Of a stretch of 64,000 nucleotides of DNA, positions 53,523 to 62,168 are shown one piece after another; position 1 is the first letter of the stretch, and every line of letters begins with the position of its first letter. Source of the DNA: Prevotella bivia DSM 20514 (GTDB lineage: Bacteria > Bacteroidota > Bacteroidia > Bacteroidales > Bacteroidaceae). The position numbers and the translations under genes were made by a program. The notes beneath the pieces are model-generated. The model was not told where the DNA came from, searched no databases, and saw nothing but the letters and a program-made list of their open reading frames with translations. The stretch lies in assembly GCF_000262545.1 (NCBI RefSeq), contig NZ_JH660660.1:1140975-1204974 (forward strand), given 5' to 3'.

Positions 53523-54380
53523 TTAAAATTGCGAGAAGTTAGCTTCTCCCTCTACTTTATTTTCTATATTGTCAGGCAATTCAGGAAAGAAATCAATGCC
53601 CGTGATACGTTCCACTTGGTCGATCGTATTCACAAACTCTGTTTTTTTATGTCCTTTTTCAACAGTATTCTTTACCACCCACCCAATGGCACGTGGTGTA
53701 TCCTCCATACAAAGCACCACTTTGAAGAAAGCTATGGGTACTATTACTTTGTGTTTACCTATGGTACGATGTTGCCCACGTGTAAAGATAGGACCTGAAA
53801 CAATGTATATTTTGCCATACTTGCGTGCCCAATTGCGGCATTGATTTTCAAGACTATTCCATAAACCACTATTGAGCGTGTGGAGCTGTGGACAGATATT
53901 TGTCATTAAGAAACATTGTTCCATAGCAGTTTCACTCCATTTGTTATCAGCGGCTGGACACATGTGTCCTCGGTCGAAGCCCGATTGCATATAGTCGTAG
54001 GTATCTACAGGGTTATCTACCTCATTGTCGGGTTGGAACTTTACCCCATTACGTTTTACAGGACCAGTGGTATGCTCTCGTGATAGTTGCCATGCCACCC
54101 AATTGGGTTGTTTTGTAGTAGGGTTGTAAGAAGCTGTATACCCTTCTCGTTTTAGGATAATAGCAGGCGTGCCTTGAGCATCTTTGGGAAGATAATTGAA
54201 GTCGTCAGAATGTTGCTGCTCATAGTCATTATAGGCAATAGGCGCATCAGTTTCTTCCTTATTATCTGTATATTCGCTCTGTAAAATAGGCTTTGTAAGA
54301 CTTCGTCTATCCTTGCCCGCATTGCAAGCACAGAACGATAGGAAGAGAATAGAGAGGACGAGTAGTTTAGGAAGCTTCAT
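53523..54380 (-). CDS. DNA/RNA non-specific endonuclease, exported lipoprotein
   Basis: 285 residues. The signal peptide ends FLSFCACNAG (probable lipid Cys19). The catalytic motif FDRGHMCPAADN (DRGH at about 136-139) and TNICPQLHTLNSGLWNSLENQCRNWA, giving the metal-binding Asn, identify the beta-beta-alpha-metal Serratia-type nuclease family. It cuts DNA and RNA without sequence preference, here at the periplasm or cell surface. It sits 14 bases after lrgB, so it is likely cotranscribed with a putative murein-hydrolase-control pair. Confidence 0.92.
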   Translation of the reverse strand: MKLPKLLVLSILFLSFCACNAGKDRRSLTKPILQSEYTDNKEETDAPIAYNDYEQQHSDDFNYLPKDAQGTPAIILKREGYTASYNPTTKQPNWVAWQLSREHTTGPVKRNGVKFQPDNEVDNPVDTYDYMQSGFDRGHMCPAADNKWSETAMEQCFLMTNICPQLHTLNSGLWNSLENQCRNWARKYGKIYIVSGPIFTRGQHRTIGKHKVIVPIAFFKVVLCMEDTPRAIGWVVKNTVEKGHKKTEFVNTIDQVERITGIDFFPELPDNIENKVEGEANFSQF

Positions 54381-54394
54381 CTTCTTATAATGTT

Positions 54395-55096
54395 TTAGAT
54401 GAGTGCCTCTATTAAGTGTATAATGGTCGGGGTGAGAAGAGCAGTAAAAATGCCATTCAATGTGATACCAAGGCTAGCAAAAGCACCATATTTTGTGCCA
54501 TATCCCATAGCGGTGGAAGCACCAACGGCATGGGAAGCCGTTCCCATAGATAAGCCTTGTGCTATCGGACTGCTAATTCTGCCCACTGCAAGAGTTTTAA
54601 ATCCAATCAATGCACCAAGTATTCCTGTTACCACAACGACTGCTGCAGTTAGCGATGGGATACCACCTACGCTCTGAGTAACCTCCATAGCTATAGGGGT
54701 AGTAACCGACTTACTAGCTAAAGAAAGAATAATAGCTTCGGGAGCACCTAGCACTTTTGCCACCACAACGGCACTAACTATACCAACAAGGCAGCCAACG
54801 AGTTGGGACATTACGATAGGAAACCATAGCTTCTTAATAGCATCGAGTTGAAGGTATAGTGGAACACCGAGGGCTACAACGGCTGGTTTCAACCAAAAGT
54901 CGATAAGTTCGGAGTTGTGTTTATATACGGCAAAGGGAACTTGGGTAACCTTTAAATAAATGATAAGCGAAATAATAGAGATCAAAATGGGATTGAGCAA
55001 TAGCCAGCCCATACGTGCTTGTATGTATCTGCATAAGAAATAAATGCCGAAGGTAAGGGCAAGTATGACATATTGATTAGCAAAAATTTCTATCAT
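54395..55096 (-). CDS. lrgB: LrgB family protein
   Basis: 233 residues, polytopic. Family motifs are LKPAVVALGVPLYLQLD, SLASKSVTTPIAMEV and GLSMGTASHAVGASTAMGYG. LrgB and LrgA form the LrgAB pair, linked in other bacteria to control of murein hydrolases and lysis and, in several species, to pyruvate uptake. It begins 21 bases after lrgA. Some LrgB proteins (CidB/YohK) export or import small metabolites; the substrate here is unknown. Confidence 0.9.
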   Translation of the reverse strand: MIEIFANQYVILALTFGIYFLCRYIQARMGWLLLNPILISIISLIIYLKVTQVPFAVYKHNSELIDFWLKPAVVALGVPLYLQLDAIKKLWFPIVMSQLVGCLVGIVSAVVVAKVLGAPEAIILSLASKSVTTPIAMEVTQSVGGIPSLTAAVVVVTGILGALIGFKTLAVGRISSPIAQGLSMGTASHAVGASTAMGYGTKYGAFASLGITLNGIFTALLTPTIIHLIEALI

Positions 55097-55117
55097 AGTT
55101 CTTTTCTATAGCTGGTT

Positions 55118-55606
55118 TTAATAATCAATTTCTTCGTTAGACATCTCCTCTGTTTGTGTTGTAGAAGCTTGTTCTTTAAGATGTTGAGGCTTGTCGGGGT
55201 GATGCCGATTAGCATAAAACGCCTCGTCATCTAAATGGCGACGGAGCAAATCCATTCCACCAATCTTACGTTCACACTTGATAACAAACTGGTGCATGTG
55301 TCCTGTAACGATCAAAACCAAAATGGTACTCACGAGTGTAGCAACGGTGATGGGAAGCCATTGTGCTTTGATAATATCAAGATAGAGCATAATAGCTACA
55401 CCAGGCGGCACGAAAAAGAATCCAAGATTTGCAATTAAAAACTTCGACATGCGTTCAATCCAATTGAGCTTAACCCATCCTAGCTTTAGAAAAAGGGTAA
55501 GCAATAGCATACCGATAATACTAGAAGGCAACTTCACGCCTGTTGCCCAAACAATAAATTCTCCAAGTCCTAAGCACCCGAAGATAATAAAAAAAGCTCT
55601 TGCCAT
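55118..55606 (-). CDS. lrgA: LrgA/CidA family holin-like protein
   Basis: 162 residues with four membrane segments (FFIIFGCLGLGEFIVWATG, SSIIGMLLLTLFLKLGWV, FLIANLGFFFVPPGVAIML, ITVATLVSTILVLIVTGH). The LPSSIIGMLLL and FFVPPGVAIM motifs are typical of LrgA/CidA. A hydrophilic C-terminal tail of about 55 residues, rich in Glu, Asp and His, extends beyond the usual 120-140 residues. First gene of the lrgA-lrgB-nuclease-helicase series. Confidence 0.9.
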   Translation of the reverse strand: MARAFFIIFGCLGLGEFIVWATGVKLPSSIIGMLLLTLFLKLGWVKLNWIERMSKFLIANLGFFFVPPGVAIMLYLDIIKAQWLPITVATLVSTILVLIVTGHMHQFVIKCERKIGGMDLLRRHLDDEAFYANRHHPDKPQHLKEQASTTQTEEMSNEEIDY

Positions 55607-55631
55607 GCAATTATTTTTGTATTCTTACAGA

Positions 55632-55639
55632 CAAAGTTA
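55632..55639 (-). promoter_or_regulatory. -7 promoter box for the lrgA operon
   Basis: Plus-strand CAAAGTTA reads TAACTTTG on the minus strand, 25 bases before the lrgA ATG. Confidence 0.55.
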
Positions 55640-55744
55640 CGGCTAATAATTGAATTATATTAATTGGCAAACTAGAAATTGGTGAGAAAGAGCGGTTTAA
55701 TGATATTTGTCAATCGTAATAAATTGTAATCAAAAAAAATATTG

Positions 55745-55752
55745 TAAGTTTG
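55745..55752 (+). promoter_or_regulatory. -7 promoter box for the DUF3822 gene
   Basis: TAAGTTTG overlaps a TTG at 55750 that could be taken as a start codon; the overlap argues for the ATG at 55780. Confidence 0.5.
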
Positions 55753-55779
55753 CAAATTGCTAAATGTAATAACTTTAAG

Positions 55780-56595
55780 ATGGGAGCAGATAATAATGTG
55801 ATAGATATGCGTCTTCGACTGACAATTCGTGTTAGTCAGAACGATTTAAGCTTCTCTGTGGGTTCGGCAACGGAGAATGCCCAAATCGTTTATGAACCTT
55901 ATAATACGAATAAGGGCATTTCGATAGCTGCCAATCTGAGAAAAGCCTTTGCGGTATCGGAGTTGTTACAGAGCGGATACAAACGAACACTGATATTGGT
56001 GGATACCCCTGTTATGCTTATTCCTACCGAGGAGTTTCAAGAAAATGAAGCTAAGGTGCTTTACAAATCGTCATTTACACTAAAAGGTAATGAAGAAGTG
56101 GTTACAACTGTGTTGCCCGATTTGAATGCGGTGGCAGTGATGACGATTAGTAAAGACTTGAAGTTAGTAATAGATGATCATTTTAAAGAGGTGCGCATAG
56201 AACCATTGATGCAACCAGTTTGGGTGCATTTGCATCAACGTTCGTATCAAAACCCAAGACGAAAACTCTTTGCTTATTTCCATGAACATACTATGGAAGT
56301 GGTAAGTTTTCAGCAAAACCGATTTAAATATAATAATGCCTTCGATGCCACCCATGCTCAAGATGCGCTATATTATCTTCTCTTTGTGTGGAGAGAGCTA
56401 GGTATGAATGTTGAGAAAGATGAGTTACATCTTGTGGGAAAAGCTGTAGAGCAAGAATGGTTAGAGGGGGAATTAAAGAAATTTCTACACAGAATATATG
56501 TAGAAATACCAGAGAAGGAATTTAGAAATGGGGAGGTAGCACTTCATAAAAATATTCCTTACGACTTGAAAGCTTTATATTTAAGCAAAGTGTAA
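55780..56595 (+). CDS. DUF3822 family protein
   Basis: 271 residues from MGADNNVIDMRLRLTIRVSQ. The length, the RLTIRVSQNDLSFSV start and the DATHAQDALYYLLFVWRELGM region match DUF3822, a Bacteroidota family with an actin-like ATPase fold that I recall lying just before rsmD. No enzymatic motif is visible. The gene is 18 bases before rsmD, so the two are probably cotranscribed. A longer frame from TTG 55750 overlaps the promoter box and is rejected. Confidence 0.8.
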   Translation: MGADNNVIDMRLRLTIRVSQNDLSFSVGSATENAQIVYEPYNTNKGISIAANLRKAFAVSELLQSGYKRTLILVDTPVMLIPTEEFQENEAKVLYKSSFTLKGNEEVVTTVLPDLNAVAVMTISKDLKLVIDDHFKEVRIEPLMQPVWVHLHQRSYQNPRRKLFAYFHEHTMEVVSFQQNRFKYNNAFDATHAQDALYYLLFVWRELGMNVEKDELHLVGKAVEQEWLEGELKKFLHRIYVEIPEKEFRNGEVALHKNIPYDLKALYLSKV

Positions 56596-56613
56596 CACTT
56601 TAATAGAAATTAG

Positions 56614-57144
56614 ATGCGAATTATTACAGGATTGTATAAGGGCAGACACTTCGATGTTCCACGCTCTTTCAAAGCACGTCCAACGACCGATTTTGCGAAA
56701 GAAAATATCTTTAACGTGGTGAATGGGTATATAGATCTGGAAGATACTATGGCTCTTGACCTTTTTGCAGGTACTGGAAGTATTTCTTTGGAATTACTTT
56801 CACGTGGTTGCGCAGAGGTTGTTTCGGTGGAAATGGATCGTGATCATGCGCGCTTTATAGCACAATGTATCGAGAAAATAAAGGCTGAGAATGATATTTT
56901 GATACGTGGAGATGTGTTTCGCTTTATTAAAACATGTAAGCGAAAGTTCGACTTTATTTTTGCCGATCCTCCTTATGCGTTGAAAGAACTTGGTACTATT
57001 CCTGATCTTATTCTATCAAATGATCTGCTGAAAGAAGGTGGTTTGCTAGTGTTTGAGCATGGTAAACAAAACGATTTCTCACAACATCCACGCTTTGTAG
57101 AGCATAGAAGCTATGGAAGTGTAAACTTTTCGTTGTTTAGATAA
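56614..57144 (+). CDS. rsmD: 16S rRNA (guanine966-N2)-methyltransferase
   Basis: 176 residues. RsmD motifs are GLYKGRHFDVPRSFKARPTTDFAKENIFN, the SAM-binding ALDLFAGTGSISLELLSRGC and the catalytic FIFADPPYAL. It methylates G966 of 16S rRNA during ribosome assembly. It follows the DUF3822 gene by 18 bases. Confidence 0.95.
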   Translation: MRIITGLYKGRHFDVPRSFKARPTTDFAKENIFNVVNGYIDLEDTMALDLFAGTGSISLELLSRGCAEVVSVEMDRDHARFIAQCIEKIKAENDILIRGDVFRFIKTCKRKFDFIFADPPYALKELGTIPDLILSNDLLKEGGLLVFEHGKQNDFSQHPRFVEHRSYGSVNFSLFR

Positions 57145-57157
57145 TAAAAAAATATGA

Positions 57158-57225
57158 GGTGAAAATGGGAAATTTATAGTGCTATATTTTTTTCTTTTGT
57201 ACATTATAAGTTTCCTATTTTCACC
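57158..57225. terminator. Long hairpin between rsmD and merR genes
   Basis: 21-base arms (57158-57178 and 57205-57225) pair completely if two G-U pairs are allowed, around a 26-base T-rich loop. It lies between convergent genes, close to both stops. Confidence 0.6.
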
Positions 57226-57238
57226 CCATAATATTCGA

Positions 57239-57577
57239 TTAAACAAGTCCCTCTAGTTTTCTTTTCAGCTCTTTCAGTTGGTCTCGAACAGAAGTAAGTG
57301 TTTCCATAATCTGCTGACTCTTTTCCGCTCCTGTCCTATTCTCATTCAAGAACTTGCGAGCGGCTGCTATTTTGAAACCACGCACCTTCACGAGGTTGTA
57401 GATAACCTTTATTTGATCAATATCTTTTTCTGTGTATTGGCGAACTCGATTGCCTGTTGTTTTAGGGCGAAGATGTGGAAATTCTGTTTCCCAATAGCGC
57501 AATAGGCTTTCGGAAACATTAAGTTGTTGAGCCACTTCTTTGATGGAATAATATAGTTTGCGTGAGTTCTCTGCCAT
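57239..57577 (-). CDS. MerR family transcriptional regulator
   Basis: 112 residues: a MerR winged helix at the N-terminus (YYSIKEVAQQLNVSESLLRYWETEFPHLRPKTTGNRVRQYTEKDIDQIKVIYNLV) and a C-terminal dimerisation coiled coil ending ELKRKLEGLV. There is no Cys cluster or effector domain, so it does not look metal- or thiol-responsive. A single MerR of this short type occurs in many Bacteroidota; the target is unknown. A perfect palindrome AGAATATTCT lies 21 bases upstream of its start. Confidence 0.88.
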   Translation of the reverse strand: MAENSRKLYYSIKEVAQQLNVSESLLRYWETEFPHLRPKTTGNRVRQYTEKDIDQIKVIYNLVKVRGFKIAAARKFLNENRTGAEKSQQIMETLTSVRDQLKELKRKLEGLV

Positions 57578-57597
57578 GTCAGAATGTTATTTTGTCA

Positions 57598-57607
57598 AGA
57601 ATATTCT
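57598..57607. promoter_or_regulatory. Palindrome in the merR-alaS divergent gap
   Basis: AGAATATTCT, a perfect 10-base palindrome 21 bases before the merR start. It could be an operator for the regulator; this is a guess from position. Confidence 0.3.
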
Positions 57608-57684
57608 AAGTTAGGTTATCGAATATAATAAAAACTAGCCTGTAGAAAGGGGGATAAGTTTTTGTGTATTCGACTTCTTATTTG

Positions 57685-57716
57685 TTTGCAAAAATACTGA
57701 AAAGTCAGTATCTTTG
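57685..57716 (+). promoter_or_regulatory. Promoter of alaS
   Basis: TTTG (57685-57688), 20 bases, TATCTTTG (57709-57716), ATG 44 bases on. Confidence 0.7.
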
Positions 57717-57759
57717 CAATACTTTTGATTGAAAATATAGATTTAAAACATAAAATAAG

Positions 57760-60417
57760 ATGATGACAGCTAATGAAATCCGCGACTCGTATAAAAAGTT
57801 CTTTGAGTCGAAAGGACATGTTATCGTACCATCTGCGCCGATGGTAATTAAGGACGACCCTACACTGATGTTTACCAATGCGGGTATGAATCAGTGGAAA
57901 GACATTATTCTTGGTACAAAAGATCCAGAGCCTCGTCGCCGTACTGACTCGCAGAAGTGTCTTCGTGTTAGTGGTAAGCATAACGACTTAGAGGAAGTTG
58001 GGCATGATACATACCACCATACTATGTTTGAAATGCTCGGCAACTGGAGCTTTGGCGACTATTTTAAAGAAGGGGCAATTGATTATGCGTGGGAGTATTT
58101 GGTAGATGTTCTCCACCTTGATCCTAAAGACCTTTATGTTACAGTGTTTGAAGGTAGTCCTGAAGAGAACATTCCTCGTGATGATGAAGCTGCTCAATAT
58201 TGGCTAAAGCACTTGCCAGCCGATCATATTATCGATGGTAACAAGCACGATAATTTTTGGGAAATGGGTGATATTGGACCTTGCGGACCATGTACAGAGA
58301 TCCATATCGACTCTCGTCCTGAGAACGAGCGTAACGGTATTCCTGGGCGTGAGTTGGTGAATAAAGACGATCCACAGGTAATTGAGATATGGAATAACGT
58401 ATTTATGCAGTTCAATCGTAAAGCTGATGGTTCATTGGAACCACTTGCTATGAACGTAATTGATACGGGTATGGGCTTCGAACGTTTGGTGCGTATGTTG
58501 CAAGGCAAACACTCTAACTATGATACCGATATTTTCCAGCCTATCATTAAAGAAATAGAAGCAATAAGCAACTTTAAGTATGGCTTTACAACTCCTTCAG
58601 GAAAGGATGGCGAATGTGCTAATGATCAGGAAAAAGTGGATGTGGCTATGCGTGTTATTGCCGACCATTTGCGTGCCGTTGCCTTCTCTATTGCCGATGG
58701 ACAGTTACCAAGCAATGCCAAGGCTGGTTATGTTATCCGCCGCATTTTGCGTCGTGCAGTACGCTATGCTTATACTTTCTTAAACCAGCGTGAGGCTTTT
58801 ATGTTTAAGCTTTTGCCAACATTGGTACGCGAAATGGGTGGTGCTTACCCAGAATTACCTGCTCAGCAGGAGTTGATTGGGCGTGTTATTAAGGAAGAAG
58901 AAGACTCATTCCTCCGCACTTTAGAGAAGGGTATTTCTCTTCTTAGTGGTGCTATGGATGAGTTAAAGGCACATAACCAGACTGAACTTGACGGCAAAGA
59001 GGCTTTTCGTTTATTTGATACATACGGTTTCCCACTTGACTTGACAGAGCTTATCTGTCGTGAAAATGGTTACACCGTTGATGAAAAGCAGTTTGATGAA
59101 GAAATGGCACAACAAAAAGCACGTGCTCGTAATGCTGCTGTTGTTGAGAATGGCGATTGGATGATCGTAAAAGATGGCGAGCAGGAGTTCGTTGGTTACG
59201 ATTATACGGAATACGAATGCCACATTCTTCGCTATCGTAAGGTAACACAAAAGAAAAATAGTTTCTATGAGATAGTGCTTGATTATACACCTTTCTATGG
59301 AGAGATGGGAGGTCAGGTAGGCGACCAAGGTGTTTTGGTTAGTGAGGATGAGACTATAGAAGTGATTGATACAAAACGCGAAAACAATCAAAGTGTACAC
59401 ATCGTTAAGGAGATGCCAAAGGATATTGAGGCAGATTTTATGGCATGTGTTGATACCGATAAGCGTAATGCTAGTGCTGCAAATCACACTGCAACTCACT
59501 TACTTGACTATGCTTTAAAGCAGGTTCTTGGTGAGCATGCAGAGCAAAAGGGTTCGTATGTAAGTCCTACAACGCTTCGTTTTGATGTGTCTCACTTTCA
59601 AAAGATTACCGATGAAGAACTTCGTCAGGTAGAGCGTCTTGTGAATGAGCTTATTCGTGAAGATTATATTCTTGATGAGCATCGCAATACTCCAATAGAT
59701 GAAGCAAAGAAGATGGGAGCAGTTGCCCTCTTTGGTGAGAAGTATGGTGATAAGGTTCGAGTAGTGAAATTTGGTCCAAGTTGTGAGTTCTGTGGTGGTA
59801 TTCATGCTACATCAACAGGTCGCATCGGTTTTTTCAAGATCGTATCAGAGAGCAGTGTTGCTGCTGGCATTCGTCGTATTGAAGCACTTACAGGTGCTAA
59901 TAGCGAAGAGGCTATCTATGACCAAGAAGATACTTTGACCGAATTGAAGGCAATGTTCAATAATCCAAAGGACTTAAAGGCTGTTGTTCAGAAGTATATT
60001 GATGAGCATGAGGCTATGAAAAAGGAAATGGAAAGCTCCCGTCAGCAGGGTGTTGCGCGTCATGCTAAGGCTTTAATAGAGGGTGTAGAACAAGTGGATG
60101 GCTTGAATATAGTAAAAGCTGTGCTCAATGTTGATGCTGCTTCGGCTAAGGATATTGTCTTTAAAGTACGTGAAGCAATCACCGAAAAGCTCGTTTGTGT
60201 ACTCGGTTCTGTAAATGATAATCGTCCTCAGCTTTCTATCATGCTTAGTGATGATATGGTGAAAGAAGGCGGAAAGAATGCAGGAAAGATAATTCGCGAG
60301 GCTGCACAGCTCATCAAGGGTGGTGGTGGAGGTCAGCCCCACTATGCGCAAGCAGGTGGTAAAGATGCTTCAAACCTTAGTGCTGCTGTTGATAAAGCAC
60401 TCGAACTTTTGAAATAA
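57760..60417 (+). CDS. alaS: Alanyl-tRNA synthetase
   Basis: 885 residues. The class II core begins [25 protein letters not shown] and contains [11 protein letters not shown] and [23 protein letters not shown]. The editing domain has HTATHLL and [16 protein letters not shown], the zinc ligands, and the DHHA1/C-Ala domain ends with [18 protein letters not shown]. It charges tRNA-Ala and deacylates mischarged Ser/Gly-tRNA-Ala. It is monocistronic with its own promoter and hairpin. Confidence 0.96.
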   Translation: MMTANEIRDSYKKFFESKGHVIVPSAPMVIKDDPTLMFTNAGMNQWKDIILGTKDPEPRRRTDSQKCLRVSGKHNDLEEVGHDTYHHTMFEMLGNWSFGDYFKEGAIDYAWEYLVDVLHLDPKDLYVTVFEGSPEENIPRDDEAAQYWLKHLPADHIIDGNKHDNFWEMGDIGPCGPCTEIHIDSRPENERNGIPGRELVNKDDPQVIEIWNNVFMQFNRKADGSLEPLAMNVIDTGMGFERLVRMLQGKHSNYDTDIFQPIIKEIEAISNFKYGFTTPSGKDGECANDQEKVDVAMRVIADHLRAVAFSIADGQLPSNAKAGYVIRRILRRAVRYAYTFLNQREAFMFKLLPTLVREMGGAYPELPAQQELIGRVIKEEEDSFLRTLEKGISLLSGAMDELKAHNQTELDGKEAFRLFDTYGFPLDLTELICRENGYTVDEKQFDEEMAQQKARARNAAVVENGDWMIVKDGEQEFVGYDYTEYECHILRYRKVTQKKNSFYEIVLDYTPFYGEMGGQVGDQGVLVSEDETIEVIDTKRENNQSVHIVKEMPKDIEADFMACVDTDKRNASAANHTATHLLDYALKQVLGEHAEQKGSYVSPTTLRFDVSHFQKITDEELRQVERLVNELIREDYILDEHRNTPIDEAKKMGAVALFGEKYGDKVRVVKFGPSCEFCGGIHATSTGRIGFFKIVSESSVAAGIRRIEALTGANSEEAIYDQEDTLTELKAMFNNPKDLKAVVQKYIDEHEAMKKEMESSRQQGVARHAKALIEGVEQVDGLNIVKAVLNVDAASAKDIVFKVREAITEKLVCVLGSVNDNRPQLSIMLSDDMVKEGGKNAGKIIREAAQLIKGGGGGQPHYAQAGGKDASNLSAAVDKALELLK

Positions 60418-60477
60418 CAACAATGCTTTAACTTCTCCAATGAGGAGAATGTTATACAAGTTTTTGTAGATAATAAT

Positions 60478-60509
60478 AAGCCCGTTACTTGTTAAAAGTA
60501 ATGGGCTTA
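60478..60509 (+). terminator. Hairpin after alaS
   Basis: AAGCCCGTTACTT (60478-60490) pairs with AAGTAATGGGCTT (60496-60508) with one G-U pair; short T content after it. Confidence 0.6.
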
Positions 60510-60592
60510 CTCGTTTAACAACATTTCTGTAATAGATAGTTTTGCAAAGTGTATACAGTAAAAACTTAGAGTTATACGTTTACAATGCAATG

Positions 60593-61240
60593 CTATAAGC
60601 ATTCAGTAAGAGGCTCTAGCTTACTCGTTATCTCTTGATATTCTTCTTTTTCAACAAGCCTGCCTCGTAAGGTACGAACACGAGGCATATTAGCGAAGAA
60701 ATTATCATTAGTGATAAACCATTGCTTTTGTTTTATTCCTTTCACCTTTGCAAGTTGACTAGCTATTTTATGTGCCGACCCTGGGGTTACTGATGAAAGA
60801 AAATGTTTCCCATCCTCCATGATGAGGGCAAGGACTAGATAGGGTGAAGTATCGTTTGAAGGTTGTTGTAAGCCTTTTCGCTTAGCCGTTATAGTGATAT
60901 TCCTGCTATGTCGTCGGTTGATAGTCTCCATCATACTACGAAAAATATTGCCGTGCGCAGAGCTATCTTTTAATCCTGTATAAGCAATATAGTAGTGTAT
61001 CATTTCATGAATAATCACATCGTCCAACTCTTTTTGTGATAGATCAAAAGCTGTTGAGATACCTATCGTGAAGTCGTAGTATTTTGTTTGTCCCCAACTC
61101 GTTTTTCTTTTGTAAGCCATTTGCCCAAGCCTTGTTCTAGCTCTCGACAATTTTAATGTGGGAGTAGGCAACTTATCTTCAAAAATTTGATGATTATATT
61201 GCTTAAAAGCTGCTTGTAAATAGGGTAGCGTAACGATCAT
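60593..61240 (-). CDS. SprT-like zinc metalloprotease
   Basis: 215 residues from the ATG at 61240. The zinc-binding HEMIHYYIAY (HExxH) lies about residue 85, with the family's upstream LSRARTRLGQM and downstream HGNIFRSMMETINRR. SprT/Spartan-type proteins are metal-dependent peptidases linked in eukaryotes to DNA-protein crosslinks; the bacterial role is not well defined. An upstream TTG at 61261 lies inside the cdsA terminator and is rejected. It is a separate unit downstream of cdsA. Confidence 0.85.
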   Translation of the reverse strand: MIVTLPYLQAAFKQYNHQIFEDKLPTPTLKLSRARTRLGQMAYKRKTSWGQTKYYDFTIGISTAFDLSQKELDDVIIHEMIHYYIAYTGLKDSSAHGNIFRSMMETINRRHSRNITITAKRKGLQQPSNDTSPYLVLALIMEDGKHFLSSVTPGSAHKIASQLAKVKGIKQKQWFITNDNFFANMPRVRTLRGRLVEKEEYQEITSKLEPLTECL

Positions 61241-61246
61241 ATAAAG

Positions 61247-61284
61247 AAAATAGCCATGCAAGTATTCTCCTGCATGGCTATTTT
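61247..61284 (-). terminator. Terminator after cdsA
   Basis: AAAATAGCCATGCA (61247-61260) pairs perfectly with TGCATGGCTATTTT (61271-61284), 10-base loop. It lies between cdsA and the sprT-like gene, which are on the same strand. Confidence 0.8.
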
Positions 61285-61296
61285 AAAAATTTTATT

Positions 61297-62166
61297 TTAG
61301 AACTGACTTAATGTGTAAATATATACTACTGCGGCTGGGATAGCTAGTAGAGAAGAGTCGAAACGATCAAGCATTCCACCATGTCCCGGCAATATCTTAC
61401 CACTGTCTTTTACGCCTATGGTACGTTTAAAAAGACTTTCCACTAGGTCGCCCCATGTACCAAACACTACCACAACCAAACCTAAACCTATCCATACAGG
61501 AATATTAAGACTTTGCACCTCTCCATTGTTATTAGCCCAATAGCCTATTAAGCCAGCAACGATAAGACTTAAAACACCTCCACCTATGCTGCCTTCCCAG
61601 CTCTTCCCAGGGCTGATACGTGGAAAAAGTTTATGTTTTCCAAACAATGATCCTGTGCAGTATGCTCCAGTATCATTTGTCCAAAGCAAGATGAAAATAC
61701 TCAAGGGCAAAAGCATATTAGGTTCCGCCATTGCTTCTGAGTCTCCACTTCCGAAGGCAAGGATATTGATCAATGACAAAGGAAGCGTGATATACATCTG
61801 ACCCAACATCGTGTAAGCCCATGAATGAATTGGATTTTCATTTTTGAGATATAGCTCTGCCACTAAAAGATAGACCACACAAAGTATATAAGGCACAAAG
61901 ATTACAAACCCACGAACCATACCTAACTCTATACCCGCTACTGCCAAAAAGAAGTAGATGCCTGCTATGGTAGAAATAAGGCGGTTCACGCTCACCCCTT
62001 TAATGCTATTTACTAGTCCTGTATATTCCCATATTGTAAGCCCCGTAATGATAGCAAAGAGTCCTACCATAAAGTCGGGACGGGTGAAACTACCCACCAT
62101 TACCACCACGAACAATATACCAAAGATAGCACGTGTGATAAAGTTGCTTTGTTTCTCAGTCATCAT
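61297..62166 (-). CDS. cdsA: Phosphatidate cytidylyltransferase
   Basis: 289 residues, polytopic, with about seven membrane segments. The CDS signature WGDLVESLFKRTIGVKDSGK, continuing ILPGHGGMLDRFDS, is present near the C-terminus. It converts phosphatidic acid and CTP to CDP-diacylglycerol at the inner membrane. The start is 2 bases after the ftsH stop, so translation is probably coupled. The ftsH-cdsA order is usual in Bacteroidota. Confidence 0.95.
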   Translation of the reverse strand: MMTEKQSNFITRAIFGILFVVVMVGSFTRPDFMVGLFAIITGLTIWEYTGLVNSIKGVSVNRLISTIAGIYFFLAVAGIELGMVRGFVIFVPYILCVVYLLVAELYLKNENPIHSWAYTMLGQMYITLPLSLINILAFGSGDSEAMAEPNMLLPLSIFILLWTNDTGAYCTGSLFGKHKLFPRISPGKSWEGSIGGGVLSLIVAGLIGYWANNNGEVQSLNIPVWIGLGLVVVVFGTWGDLVESLFKRTIGVKDSGKILPGHGGMLDRFDSSLLAIPAAVVYIYTLSQF

Positions 62167-62168
62167 CT

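Noticed and set aside
55750..55779. TTG start giving a longer DUF3822 protein
   Set aside because: The TTG lies within the -7 promoter box TAAGTTTG, so it would not be in the transcript.
59011..59499. 162-residue minus-strand frame inside alaS
   Set aside because: Antisense to a complete alanyl-tRNA synthetase gene.
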